From assembly GCF_034044635.1 (NCBI RefSeq), contig NZ_JAXCLX010000002.1, forward strand, positions 124,001 to 188,000: DNA of 64,000 nt, written 5' to 3'. This stretch comes from Dongia rigui (lineage in GTDB: Bacteria; Pseudomonadota; Alphaproteobacteria; Dongiales; Dongiaceae). Position numbers and translations under genes: made by a program. Shown piece after piece: positions 35,385 to 43,933 of the stretch (the stretch's first letter is position 1; the number at the start of each line of letters is the position of its first letter). The notes under the pieces were generated by a model. That model did not search any database, had not been told where the DNA came from, and saw only the letters and a list, made by a program, of their open reading frames with translations.

Positions 35385-36143
35385 TCAGCGATGAATGGCG
35401 ATGGCGCGGGCGGGAAAGCCCGAGCCACCCTTGGGCTTGGGCCAGGTGGCGATGATGAGGGCGCCGGCCGGGGGCACGCGGTCGAGATTGGTCAGCATTT
35501 CGATCTGCCAGCGGTCCTTGGACAGCACGTAGCGCTCCAAGCCATCGTCACCGGCCGAGACGGAGAGGCCGGGATCGGTATCGAGTTGTTCGTGGCCGAT
35601 CGCCGTGACGTTCCGCTGTTCAATGAGGCAGGTCAGGACCTCCTGCGACCAGCCGGGGCAATGCGACTTGCCGGCGGCGTCGTGATTGCTCATCAGAACC
35701 TTGTCTGGCCAGCGTTGCGACCAATCGGTGCGGAGAGCGACGAAGGCACCGGATGGGATGCGCCCGAACCGCGCTTCCCAGATGTCGATATCGCCAAGGG
35801 TCGGCACGGCATCGGGATTGCGGGCGACGCGTTCGCTGATATCGAGGATGACCAAAGGCAGCACCATCTCCGCCGGCGTGATCGCATCCAGCGTCCGCCC
35901 GCCTTCAATATAGTGGACCGGTGGGTCGACATGGGTGCCCCACTGGCCGACATGGGCATAGTGATGCACCTGGCAGCTGTGCCCCAGCGCGTAATCCTGC
36001 AGCAGGTGGCGTTCCTCATCGGGGAAGTCGGCAAATTTCGGTTGGCCGGGAAAGAAGGCATGGGTGAGGTCGGTGAAAGTGGCGCCGGCGAGATGCTCCC
36101 GAAAGAACGGCCACAGTCCATGTGCCAGATCGTTGCCGTCCAT
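35385..36143 (-). CDS. Cyclase/kynurenine formamidase-like metal hydrolase
   Basis: The 252-residue protein contains the cyclase-family metal-binding signature QWGTHVDPPVH (Gly69-Thr-His71, Asp73, His77), which in kynurenine formamidase KynB and isatin hydrolase binds divalent metal. A signal peptide is absent. Family members hydrolyse N-formyl or cyclic amides; several act in aromatic amino-acid or isatin degradation. It starts 1 base after the stop of the LysR gene, so the two are in one transcript. The substrate is unknown; a link to the amidase, agmatinase and aminotransferase genes nearby is possible. Confidence 0.82.
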   Translation of the reverse strand: MDGNDLAHGLWPFFREHLAGATFTDLTHAFFPGQPKFADFPDEERHLLQDYALGHSCQVHHYAHVGQWGTHVDPPVHYIEGGRTLDAITPAEMVLPLVILDISERVARNPDAVPTLGDIDIWEARFGRIPSGAFVALRTDWSQRWPDKVLMSNHDAAGKSHCPGWSQEVLTCLIEQRNVTAIGHEQLDTDPGLSVSAGDDGLERYVLSKDRWQIEMLTNLDRVPPAGALIIATWPKPKGGSGFPARAIAIHR

Positions 36144-36144
36144 G

Positions 36145-37056
36145 TCAGCCTGCCTTCCTGCTCTCAGCCACGCGGTTGAGGAAGCTCCGCAGCACCACAT
36201 TATCCTCGGCGTGCCGTTTGTGCAGCAGGAAGAAGGGCGATTCATATTCGCCGGCCGGACCCAAAGGCAATTTCTGCAGCCGGCGCTCGCGGCCGACCAT
36301 TTCGGCATAGTGAATGGGGAGGAAGCCGACGAAGCGACCGGAGAGGATCAGGGCGGCCTGCGCCTCCATCTGGTCGACCACGGCGCCGGCCTTGAGATGG
36401 CCGATAATCTCGAGATCGAACAGATGCAGATAGCGGCGCGCCACGAAGGCATGGCCGCGAATGTCGGCAAGCGTCACCTTGCGCCGGCCGAAAAGCGGAT
36501 GGCCTTCGGCGCAGAACATCGCCTGCCTTTCGCGGTAAAGCGGCAGATAGGCGACATCCGTGCTTGCCTGGCGCGGCGGTTTCACGAAAGGGCCGATGGC
36601 AATGTCGCGGGTGCCGTCGCTCACCGCACGGGCCATGGCGTCGGGTGAATCCGTCGACAACTCCAGCACCACTGACGGTGCGCGTCCGGCAAAGGCCCCC
36701 AGAATGGCCGGCAGGTCGAAATCCGGGTTGCTCAGCATCGCATCGACGGTCCCGATCCGCAGCGTGCCCTTCATCTCGCCTGAGACATCGGCCGTCACCT
36801 TCTGGAATCGCTCGACGGCCGAGAACAGTTCGCCGCTGGCGCCATAGAGCTTCTCGCCGGCGGCGGTGAGGGCAAAGCCCGCCCGGCCGCGCCGGCACAG
36901 GCGAAAGCCTAAGCGCTTTTCCAGTTCGGCCAGCTGGGTCGACAGCGTCGATTGGCTGACATTGAGGGCGAGTTGTGCGGGCGCCAAGCCGCCGCTTTCC
37001 ACGATCGTCGTGAAGACGCGCAGGAGTTTCAAATCGAGGTCGTTGAGCTGGCGCAT
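36145..37056 (-). CDS. LysR-family transcriptional regulator
   Basis: The 303-residue regulator has the standard N-terminal winged HTH (LDLKLLRVFTTIVESGGLAPAQLALNVSQSTLSTQLAELEKRLGFRLC) and a periplasmic-binding-protein-like effector domain (about 90-300, with GTLRIGTVDAML). It is divergent from the agmatinase-family gene across a 99-base spacer, the classic arrangement for a LysR regulator controlling the neighbouring catabolic operon, and is followed by the cyclase gene on its own strand. Confidence 0.92.
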   Translation of the reverse strand: MRQLNDLDLKLLRVFTTIVESGGLAPAQLALNVSQSTLSTQLAELEKRLGFRLCRRGRAGFALTAAGEKLYGASGELFSAVERFQKVTADVSGEMKGTLRIGTVDAMLSNPDFDLPAILGAFAGRAPSVVLELSTDSPDAMARAVSDGTRDIAIGPFVKPPRQASTDVAYLPLYRERQAMFCAEGHPLFGRRKVTLADIRGHAFVARRYLHLFDLEIIGHLKAGAVVDQMEAQAALILSGRFVGFLPIHYAEMVGRERRLQKLPLGPAGEYESPFFLLHKRHAEDNVVLRSFLNRVAESRKAG

Positions 37057-37155
37057 GATTACATCGGAGAAATCGATATATCGGCGATTATCTTCCCTTT
37101 ATCGTGAATGTAAAGCCGTGGCATTTTCCCGAAGGAAAGCCAACGGAGTGATGCC
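37057..37155. promoter_or_regulatory. Divergent LysR/agmatinase promoter region with palindrome
   Basis: The spacer is AT-rich and contains the perfect 10-base palindrome CGATATATCG at 37074-37083, flanked by further ATCGG/CGAT words. A LysR-type T-N11-A site is expected in such a spacer; this palindrome is the best candidate. Promoters for both genes must lie here. Confidence 0.45.
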
Positions 37156-38124
37156 ATGAGCCAGAACGCCTATGAGACCGGCCGTCTCAACCTGCCCTTT
37201 GTCGGGCATTGCACTTTTGCCAAGCAGCCGATCTGCACCGATTGGGACAATATCAATGCCGATGTGGCAGTGCTCGGCGTCCCCTACGACATGGGCACGC
37301 AGTACCGCTCCGGTGCGCGTTTCGGCCCGCGCGCCATCCGCGAGGCGTCGACGCTGTTCTCCTTCGGCCATGGCGGCGCTTATGATTTCGAAGACGACGT
37401 CGTCTATCTGCCGACCGACAAGGTGAAGATCGTCGATATGGGCGATGCCGACATCGTCCATACCGACACGGTAAAGAGCCACGAGAACACTCGGTTTGCC
37501 GTGCGCAAGATCCTCAAAAGCGGTGCCATGCCGCTGATCCTGGGCGGCGACCACGCTGTGCATGCACCGGTGATCGAAGCCTTCGCTGGGCAAGAGCCCG
37601 TCCACATCGTGCATTTCGATGCCCATCTCGATTTCGTCGATGAGCGCCACGGGGTGCGCTACGGCCATGGCAATCCTTTGCGCCGCGCGTCGGAGACCGG
37701 CCATGTCACCGGCATGACGCAGCTCGGCATCCGCAATGTCTCCTCGTCAAACCGCTCGGATTACGAGGCGGCGCGGAATTTCGGGTCGAAGATCCTCTCG
37801 GTGCGCCATGTGCGCAAACTGGGGACGCAAGGCGTGCTGGATCTGATCCCGAAAGGTGTGCGTTATTACGTCACCATCGACATCGACGGCTTCGATCCGT
37901 CGATTGCGCCGGGGACGGGCACGCCCAGCCATGGCGGCTTCCTCTATTACGAGGTGCTGGAGATCCTGCAGGGCCTGACCAAGCAGGGCGATGTCGTCGG
38001 CATGGATCTGGTCGAGGTGGCGCCGCCCTATGATCCGACCGGGGTCACTGGTTTTCTCGCCGCACAATTGCTAATGAATTTCCTCGGCTTCATCTTCGAG
38101 GCGCGCCACCAGCGCAGCCGGTAA
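37156..38124 (+). CDS. Agmatinase/guanidinobutyrase-family ureohydrolase
   Basis: The 322-residue enzyme has the binuclear manganese site of the arginase fold: GGDHAVHAP (His133), HFDAHLDF (Asp155, His157, Asp159) and TIDIDGFDPSIAPG (two Asp). Such enzymes release urea from agmatine, guanidinobutyrate, guanidinopropionate or related guanidino compounds in the cytosol; subfamily is hard to fix. Polyamine synthesis from agmatine is one option, and guanidino-acid catabolism another, the latter favoured by the LysR control and aminotransferase neighbour. The next gene follows after 27 bases, so they are co-transcribed. Confidence 0.88.
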   Translation: MSQNAYETGRLNLPFVGHCTFAKQPICTDWDNINADVAVLGVPYDMGTQYRSGARFGPRAIREASTLFSFGHGGAYDFEDDVVYLPTDKVKIVDMGDADIVHTDTVKSHENTRFAVRKILKSGAMPLILGGDHAVHAPVIEAFAGQEPVHIVHFDAHLDFVDERHGVRYGHGNPLRRASETGHVTGMTQLGIRNVSSSNRSDYEAARNFGSKILSVRHVRKLGTQGVLDLIPKGVRYYVTIDIDGFDPSIAPGTGTPSHGGFLYYEVLEILQGLTKQGDVVGMDLVEVAPPYDPTGVTGFLAAQLLMNFLGFIFEARHQRSR

Positions 38125-38151
38125 ATCCCGATCCTTCAGGAGTAGCACCTC

Positions 38152-39423
38152 ATGACTTACGACGTTGCCGCCATTCGCGCCCAATTTCCGGGCCTGAAGC
38201 GGGTGCAGAACGGCGAACCGGCTGTCTTCTTCGACAATCCCGCCGGCACGCAGATGGCGAAACAGTCCATCGACCGCATGGTCTGGGCGATGACCGAAGT
38301 GAACGCCAATCTGGGCGGTCAATTCGAAACCTCGATCCTGGCGGGCAAACTGGTGGATGACGCCCATGAGGCGGCGAAGGATTTCGTCAATGCCGCCAGC
38401 GTCGAGGAGATCGTCTTCGGCCAGAACATGACGACACTGACCTTCATGATGTCGCGCGTGCTGGGCCGGGAGTTCAAGGCCGGTGACGAGATCGTCGTCT
38501 CGCGCATGGACCACGACGGCAATGTGACGCCCTGGCTGATCATGGCGGAAGAGCGCGGCCTGACCGTGAAGTGGCTGGATTTCAGCCCGGAGACATTCGA
38601 ATTCGATCTCGCCCAGCTCGGCAAGATCGTCACTGAGAAGACGCGGCTTGTGGCGGTTGGTTATGCCAGCAACGTCACCGGCACGATCAACAATGTGAAG
38701 GCGATCGCCGCGGCGGCGAAGGCCGCCAGCAACGGCAAGGCGCTGGTCTATGTCGATGCGGTGCAGTTCGCCCCGCATGGTGTCATGGACGTGCAGGATA
38801 TCGGCTGCGACTTCCTGGTCTGCTCGGCCTATAAGTTCTATGGCCCGCATTACGGCCTGCTGTGGGGCAAGCAGCATCTCTTGGAAAAGCTCAGCGCCTA
38901 TAAGGTGCGCGCGGCGACCAATGAGCTGCCATCCAAGTTCGTCACCGGCACCACCAATCGCGAAGAACTCGCCGGCATCATGGGCGCGGTCGAATACTAT
39001 GCCTGGCTGGGTCAGAATTATGGCGGGGCTTCGGACCCGAAACTCACGCGCCGCCAGCGCATCGTCGCCGGGACCGAGGCCATGTTGCGCCACGACCACG
39101 GGCTTGCCGAGCGCCTCATCAACGGCCTGGAGCAGGTGAAGAATGTCCGCATTATGGGCATCACCGACCGCAAGTCGTTCGCGCGCCGTGTGCCGACCGT
39201 TTCCTTCGCCATGGAGGGGACCGACCCGACCGAGGTCGCCAAGTTCATGGCCGATCAGGGTATCTATGTCTGGGACGGCCACAATTACGGCGTCGAGCCG
39301 GTGACGCGCCTTGGCCTCATCGACAAGGGCGGCGTCGTACGCGTCGGCCCCACCCATTACAACACCCCGGCCGAGATCGACCGCTTCTTGAAGTCGCTCG
39401 ACGTCTATCTGCAGCGGCGGTGA
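38152..39423 (+). CDS. Class V aminotransferase, cysteine desulfurase-like
   Basis: The 423-residue PLP enzyme of fold type I opens with IRAQFPGLKRVQNGEPAVFFDNPAGTQMAK, and carries the PLP lysine in CSAYKFYGPHYG and the conserved VDAVQFAPHG. It belongs to the SufS/NifS/isopenicillin-epimerase group, specifically the variant often annotated cysteine desulfurase-like SF. There is no catalytic-loop Cys near residue 360-375, so sulfur transfer is unlikely and an aminotransferase, lyase or epimerase role more likely. It lies 27 bases after the agmatinase-family gene and is followed by a palindromic repeat. Confidence 0.8.
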   Translation: MTYDVAAIRAQFPGLKRVQNGEPAVFFDNPAGTQMAKQSIDRMVWAMTEVNANLGGQFETSILAGKLVDDAHEAAKDFVNAASVEEIVFGQNMTTLTFMMSRVLGREFKAGDEIVVSRMDHDGNVTPWLIMAEERGLTVKWLDFSPETFEFDLAQLGKIVTEKTRLVAVGYASNVTGTINNVKAIAAAAKAASNGKALVYVDAVQFAPHGVMDVQDIGCDFLVCSAYKFYGPHYGLLWGKQHLLEKLSAYKVRAATNELPSKFVTGTTNREELAGIMGAVEYYAWLGQNYGGASDPKLTRRQRIVAGTEAMLRHDHGLAERLINGLEQVKNVRIMGITDRKSFARRVPTVSFAMEGTDPTEVAKFMADQGIYVWDGHNYGVEPVTRLGLIDKGGVVRVGPTHYNTPAEIDRFLKSLDVYLQRR

Positions 39424-39456
39424 GTAACGCTTTGTTGCTGATGCGATGAGCATTAC

Positions 39457-39552
39457 ACTGTCATGGTCCGCTTTAGGCGGACCATCCACACATTTGCCGA
39501 CGACGGCAGAAGGTAACTCGTGGATCCCCCGCCTAGAGCGGGGGATGACAGG
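39457..39552. repeat. Compound palindromic intergenic repeat (REP-like)
   Basis: Two hairpins are arranged as mirror images. Hairpin 1 is an 8-bp stem, 39464-39471 with 39477-39484. Hairpin 2 is a 9-bp stem, 39524-39532 with 39538-39546. The outer ends TGTCAT (39459-39464) and ATGACA (39545-39550) are complementary, as are ATCCAC (39484-39489) and GTGGAT (39520-39525). This is the layout of mosaic palindromic repeats scattered through many alphaproteobacterial genomes. It separates the aminotransferase and the small secreted protein gene and may end transcription. Confidence 0.75.
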
Positions 39553-39560
39553 AGGGCAAC

Positions 39561-39833
39561 ATGAGGTTGTTTGCGCCGGTTCTTTCGATAGCGATGCTTT
39601 TGGCAGCGCCAGCTGCCGCTCAGTCGACCGATGAAGCCGAGAAGCTGGCCGGCGAAGGTATCTCCAAGATGCTGCAGGCGCTTGATCTGCTGTTGAAGAC
39701 CGTCCCACAATATGGCGCACCCGAAATGCAGCCGAACGGCGATATCATCATTCGCCGGCTGCATCCGGAAGACCAACCAGATGCAACGCCCCAGGAAGAG
39801 GACGATGAACCAGGCGACGGTACAGAGACATGA
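39561..39833 (+). CDS. Small secreted acidic-tailed protein
   Basis: The 90-residue product has a signal peptide (MRLFAPVLSIAMLLAAPAAAQ, cleavage after about residue 20). The mature part has a helix (DEAEKLAGEGISKMLQALDLLLKTVPQYG), a short strand NGDIIIRRL and an acidic, proline-containing tail. I know similar small periplasmic proteins in Alphaproteobacteria but no function. The ribosome-binding site GGAGGG touches the end of the palindromic repeat. The following amidase gene starts inside its last 10 codons in another frame. Confidence 0.7.
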   Translation: MRLFAPVLSIAMLLAAPAAAQSTDEAEKLAGEGISKMLQALDLLLKTVPQYGAPEMQPNGDIIIRRLHPEDQPDATPQEEDDEPGDGTET

Positions 39834-41034
39834 GGCGTGGCGGATTCTTCAGCGACTTGGTGCCCTGGCGCCCGAAGGCGAGATAACACTCGAACCCACC
39901 GGGTCCGGCCCCCTCAATGGCCTGACATTCGCGGTCAAGGATCTGTTTGATGTCGCGGGTTACGTCACCGGCTGCGGCAATCCAGATTGGAAGCGCACCC
40001 ACAAGCCGGCGACCCGGCATGCTGTGAGTGTGGAGCGGCTGCTGGGTGCGGGGGCACGCGCCATTGGCAAGGTCATCACTGACGAGCTGGCCTTCAGCCT
40101 CAACGGACAGAATTTCCATTACGGCACGCCGCGCAATTCGGCGGCACCGGATCGCATCCCCGGCGGGTCCTCTGCTGGATCCGCTGCGGCGGTTGCGGGT
40201 GGGGCCTGTGATTTGGCGCTTGGCACCGATACCGGTGGGTCCGTGCGCATTCCGGCAGCACTCAATGGCATCTATGGCATCAGACCCAGCCATGGCGTGG
40301 TCGATGATCGGGGTGTGATGCCGCTGGCGCGCAGCCATGACACGGTCGGCTGGTTTGCGCGCAGCGCGGATATCCTCGCCAAGGTTGGTGACGTCTTGCT
40401 GCCGCCGGATACCGGCGAGGATACGCCCTTCAGCGAGGTCTATCTCGCACGGGATGCCTGGGCGCTGGCTGATCCCGCCGTGGCGGCTGCCTTGGCACCC
40501 TATCGCGACCGGATTTTTGCTGCCATCGGCCCCGCCATCGACATGACCTTGGGCGCCGATTGCGGCGGCCTCACCAACTGGCGCATGACCTTCCGCTTCC
40601 TGCAGATGCGGGAAATCTGGGCCGAGCATGGTGCCTGGATCGAAGCCGAAAAGCCGCGCTTCGGGCCCGAGATTGCCGAACGCTTTGCGATGTCGAAGGA
40701 CGCTGCCAGCAGGACCGATACGGGAGAAGCGGAAACGCGCCGCCTGATTACCAGCCGCCTCGACGACATGCTGGCAGAAGGTGGCATCCTGGTCATTCCG
40801 ACCGCCGCCGACATCGCGCCGTTGAAATCGATGAGCGCCGCAGACTCGGCCGGTTTTCGCGACCGGACCTTGACGCTGACCTGCATCGCGGGTCTGGCAC
40901 GTCTGCCGCAGGTGACCTTGCCGGTTGCCGCGGTCAATGGCGCGCCGGTCGGGATTTCGCTCATCGCCCGCCATGGCCGCGACCGTGCCTTGCTGGCCTT
41001 GGCAAAGCGCTTGGCGCAAGACCTGGTATCCTGA
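39805..41034 (+). CDS. Amidase (amidase signature family)
   Basis: The 409-residue amidase shows Lys45 in FAVKDLFDV, Ser122 in PGGSSAGS and nucleophile Ser146 in TDTGGSVRIP. It is shorter than the other amidase in this window (464) and close in size and sequence style to plant-AMI1-like and AtzF-core amidases. The ATG at 39805 follows AGGAAGAGG and overlaps the preceding gene by 29 bases. It may belong with the agmatinase/aminotransferase genes, hydrolysing an amide in the same pathway, but the palindromic repeat between them makes co-transcription uncertain. Confidence 0.85.
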   Translation: MNQATVQRHEAWRILQRLGALAPEGEITLEPTGSGPLNGLTFAVKDLFDVAGYVTGCGNPDWKRTHKPATRHAVSVERLLGAGARAIGKVITDELAFSLNGQNFHYGTPRNSAAPDRIPGGSSAGSAAAVAGGACDLALGTDTGGSVRIPAALNGIYGIRPSHGVVDDRGVMPLARSHDTVGWFARSADILAKVGDVLLPPDTGEDTPFSEVYLARDAWALADPAVAAALAPYRDRIFAAIGPAIDMTLGADCGGLTNWRMTFRFLQMREIWAEHGAWIEAEKPRFGPEIAERFAMSKDAASRTDTGEAETRRLITSRLDDMLAEGGILVIPTAADIAPLKSMSAADSAGFRDRTLTLTCIAGLARLPQVTLPVAAVNGAPVGISLIARHGRDRALLALAKRLAQDLVS

Positions 41035-41147
41035 AACGCGAAAAAAAAAATTGGGAACGCTGTCGAAATCGGTCGATCTTCAACGTCTCTCCGGGTGGAA
41101 GGCATGCGACGGGCATGCCCAAAAGGCCCGGAGGAGGGGCTAAGTCC

Positions 41148-41510
41148 ATGAAATATATGTTGATGGTGTGCGAGAACGAGCAGAATTTCGGCGACCGGAA
41201 CGACCTTCCGGCGATGGAGGGGCTGCTGCAGCGGCACATGGCCTTCCAGAACGAGATAAAGGCTGTTCATGTCGGCGGTGCCGGCCTCAAAGGGGTGTCG
41301 ACCGCGACAACCGTTCGAACCAGCGGCGGCAAGCAGGTCGTTCATGACGGCCCCTTTGCCGAGACCAAGGAGCAGTTGGGCGGCTTCTATCTCATTGACG
41401 TCCCAGATCTCGATGCGGCGATCGAGATTGCGCGCAAGGTGCCGCTCATGAAGGACGGCGCCATCGAAATCCGCCCGCTGATGACCGTGGATGCCAAGGC
41501 CACCGCTTGA
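41148..41510 (+). CDS. DGPF/YCII-domain protein, ECF42 partner
   Basis: The 120-residue protein starts MKYMLMVCENEQ and contains VVHDGPFAETKEQLGGFYLIDVPDLDAAIEIARKVP, the DGPF motif of the YCII-related family. DGPF proteins are the standard genetic partners of ECF42 sigma factors, and the sigma gene here starts 20 bases before this gene's stop. A very strong ribosome-binding site (GGAGGAGGGG) precedes the ATG. Function of DGPF proteins is unknown; they are probably targets of the sigma factor rather than classical anti-sigma factors. Confidence 0.88.
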   Translation: MKYMLMVCENEQNFGDRNDLPAMEGLLQRHMAFQNEIKAVHVGGAGLKGVSTATTVRTSGGKQVVHDGPFAETKEQLGGFYLIDVPDLDAAIEIARKVPLMKDGAIEIRPLMTVDAKATA

Positions 41511-42723
41511 ACTGACCGTGCGCGAGGCGAGTGGCCGCATCATCGCGGCGCTCGCCGCCCGGTTCCGCAATCTGGATCTTGCCGAGGAAGCTTTGGCCGA
41601 GGCGAGCCTCCGCGCTGCCGAGACATGGCCGCGCGATGGCCTGCCGCGGGATCCGGCCGCCTGGCTCTACCGCGTCGCCGAGCGTTGCCTGCTGGACAGT
41701 CTGCGACGGCAACGGCGGGAGGTCGGGCGTGATCTGGATCCACCGGAGCCCGCACCCAATGCCGAGGACATGCTGTTGGACGACAACCGCCTCATTCCTG
41801 ACGAACGCTTGCGGCTGATTTTCATTTGCTGCCATCCGGCGGTGGCGGTCGACGCGCGGGCGGCGTTGACGCTGAAACTGGTCTGCGGCCTGACCACCGG
41901 CGAGATCGCCCGCGCCTTTTTGCTGACCGAGACCACCCTGGCGCAACGTCTGGTCCGCGCCAAGCGCAAGATCGCGGAGGCCGGCGTGCCGTTCGAGATT
42001 CCAGGGCCGGCGCATTGGCGACCACGGCTTGACGCCGTCCTGTCGACCGTGGAAATCGCCTATTCAAAGGCCCATGAAGATGCTGCAGGTGCTGGTACCC
42101 ATGCGGGTTTTGGGGCCGAGATGCTGGATCTCACGCGCGCACTCGCCGAATTGCTGCCCCAGGAACCCGACGTGCTGGCGCTGGCGGCGCTCATCCGCTT
42201 TGCCGAAGCGCGGCGTCCAGCGCGTGTTGCGGCAGATGGGGCGATGGTGCCGCTGTCCGAGCAGGATCCGGCCTCGTGGCGCTGGCCGCTCATTGTCGAA
42301 GGCCGACGCTATCTGTCGGCTGCCCTGGCCGTCGCGCCGCCAGGGCCGCGCGTGTTGCAGGCCAGCATCCATGGCGCGTGGTGCGCCAGGAAGAGCCTTG
42401 CCGAGCCGGCGCCCTGGCCACGTATCCTGGAACTCTATGACGCGCTGCTGAACTGGCGCGACGATGCCGTCATCCGCCTCAACCGGGCAGTGGCCCTGGC
42501 CGAGATCGCCGGGCCGCAAGCGGCGCTGGATGATATCGCGCAACTCGCTGCCGATGCGTTGGCCGGTTTTCCCCCGTACCACGCCTTGCGCGCTGATCTG
42601 CTGCGGCGCCTCGACCGCTTGGCCGAGGCGCGCGCGGCTTATGATGCCGCACTAGCCCTCAATCCGCCGCCGGCCGAGGCGTTGTGGCTCAGACGTCGCC
42701 GCGACGGTCTTCAGTTATCGTAG
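41491..42723 (+). CDS. ECF42-type RNA polymerase sigma factor with C-terminal extension
   Basis: The 410-residue protein has an ECF sigma-2 region (about residues 10-75: [24 protein letters not shown]..., [19 protein letters not shown]), a sigma-4 region (110-165: [58 protein letters not shown]) and a roughly 230-residue TPR-like C-terminal part, the hallmark of the ECF42 group. That extension is thought to control sigma activity in place of an anti-sigma factor. It overlaps the DGPF gene by 20 bases, so the two are coupled. It converges on apt with a 13-base overlap. Confidence 0.9.
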   Translation: MPRPPLELTVREASGRIIAALAARFRNLDLAEEALAEASLRAAETWPRDGLPRDPAAWLYRVAERCLLDSLRRQRREVGRDLDPPEPAPNAEDMLLDDNRLIPDERLRLIFICCHPAVAVDARAALTLKLVCGLTTGEIARAFLLTETTLAQRLVRAKRKIAEAGVPFEIPGPAHWRPRLDAVLSTVEIAYSKAHEDAAGAGTHAGFGAEMLDLTRALAELLPQEPDVLALAALIRFAEARRPARVAADGAMVPLSEQDPASWRWPLIVEGRRYLSAALAVAPPGPRVLQASIHGAWCARKSLAEPAPWPRILELYDALLNWRDDAVIRLNRAVALAEIAGPQAALDDIAQLAADALAGFPPYHALRADLLRRLDRLAEARAAYDAALALNPPPAEALWLRRRRDGLQLS

Positions 42724-43226
42724 CTCAGCAGCGAGTGGACCGGCATCTTGAAGCGCTTGCGGCCGTTCAGAAAGGTGAGCTCGATCAGGCAGCCGATGCC
42801 GACGACGTCGGCGCCGACCTTCTCCAGCAGGGTGACGGCGGCGGCCATGGTGCCGCCGGTCGCCAGCAGATCGTCGAGCACCACGACACGCTGGCCCGGC
42901 TTGATCGCCTCGGCCTGGATCTCGATGACGTCCTCGCCATATTCCAGATCATAGGCATGGCGGATGGTCTCGCCCGGCAGCTTGCCGCGCTTACGAACCA
43001 TGATGAAGCCGGTCCCCAAGCGATCGGCCAAGGGGGCCGCCACCAGGAAACCACGGGATTCGATGCCCACCAGCACGTCCGGCTTATAGGGCCGCAATGT
43101 CTCGGTGAGGCGGTTCAATGCCTCGTGCCAGGCGCCGGCATGGGCGAGCAGGGTGGAGATGTCGTAAAAGAGGATGCCGGGCTTCGGGAAATCCGGGACA
43201 TGGCGGATGTGCTGTTTGAGATCCAT
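42711..43226 (-). CDS. apt: Adenine phosphoribosyltransferase
   Basis: The 171-residue enzyme salvages adenine to AMP with PRPP. It has the PRPP-binding signature [13 protein letters not shown], the N-terminal [21 protein letters not shown] typical of APRT, and [15 protein letters not shown]. Length equals the family standard. The start at 43226 (MDLKQHIR) is clear. Its 3' end overlaps the convergent sigma-factor gene by 13 bases. Confidence 0.95.
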   Translation of the reverse strand: MDLKQHIRHVPDFPKPGILFYDISTLLAHAGAWHEALNRLTETLRPYKPDVLVGIESRGFLVAAPLADRLGTGFIMVRKRGKLPGETIRHAYDLEYGEDVIEIQAEAIKPGQRVVVLDDLLATGGTMAAAVTLLEKVGADVVGIGCLIELTFLNGRKRFKMPVHSLLSYDN

Positions 43227-43329
43227 GGGGGCCTGAAGGGGGTTGGGGGAGGTGGCTTCTGCCGCTGATCTGGCTGTATAAGCCATGGGCCGGGACCGGA
43301 AAAGGGCCAAAGCGGAGGGGTTGAGAGGC

Positions 43330-43842
43330 ATGCGCAAGTCGCATCGGATCGACAAGGTGGACGTGAAAATCCTGACCGCGCTCCAATCGGCGGGCCGGGT
43401 CAGCAATCTGGAACTTGCCGCCAAGGTGGGCCTTTCCGCCAGCCCCTGCCACACGCGCCTGCGGCAGCTGGAGAAGCAGAAGGTCATCCGCGGCTACCGG
43501 GCCGATATCGATCTGGGCAAGGTCGCCGACCATGTCGAGATCATGAGCTTTGTGACGCTCCACAAGCACGGGCGGGCCCAGCAGGGCGCCTTCGAGCAGT
43601 TGATCGACGGGACGCCGCAGGCCATCGCCTGCTACCAGATATCGGGCAATTTCGACTACATCGTCCACTTCGTCTGCCGGTCGGTGGGTGAGTATGTCGA
43701 GATCCACCATGGGCTCATCGAGCAGGACCCCAACATCGCCTCGGTCACCACCAATGTGATCATGTCGGAGACCAAGAAGTTCGCCGGCTATCCGCTGAAA
43801 GAGCTGATCGACCCCGGCGAGTTGAAGCCCGATCAGGGCTAA
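43330..43842 (+). CDS. Lrp/AsnC-family transcriptional regulator
   Basis: The 170-residue protein has an N-terminal HTH ([54 protein letters not shown]) and a C-terminal RAM ligand-binding domain (about 75-155). It lies 238 bases upstream of the ornithine decarboxylase gene on the same strand, so it could control that gene in response to an amino acid. The ATG at 43330 follows GAGAGGC; an in-frame start at 43285 is less likely. Confidence 0.9.
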   Translation: MRKSHRIDKVDVKILTALQSAGRVSNLELAAKVGLSASPCHTRLRQLEKQKVIRGYRADIDLGKVADHVEIMSFVTLHKHGRAQQGAFEQLIDGTPQAIACYQISGNFDYIVHFVCRSVGEYVEIHHGLIEQDPNIASVTTNVIMSETKKFAGYPLKELIDPGELKPDQG

Positions 43843-43933
43843 AGCAGAAAAATCTTCGGGTGAGGGGCCCCTGCTTGCGCAGATATTCTGCCGAGCCGGC
43901 CATCAAAAACGACAAATCCTGCTAAACAATTCT

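Noticed and set aside
38152-39423. Class V enzyme considered as a sulfur donor (cysteine desulfurase) for YcaO-TfuA
   Set aside because: It is about 9 kb away in another operon, and I see no catalytic Cys in the expected loop near the C-terminus.
38071-39720. A 549-codon minus-strand frame opposite the class V aminotransferase gene
   Set aside because: It is antisense to a clear PLP enzyme, rich in His, Arg and Asp from GC-codon mirroring, and has no recognisable domain.
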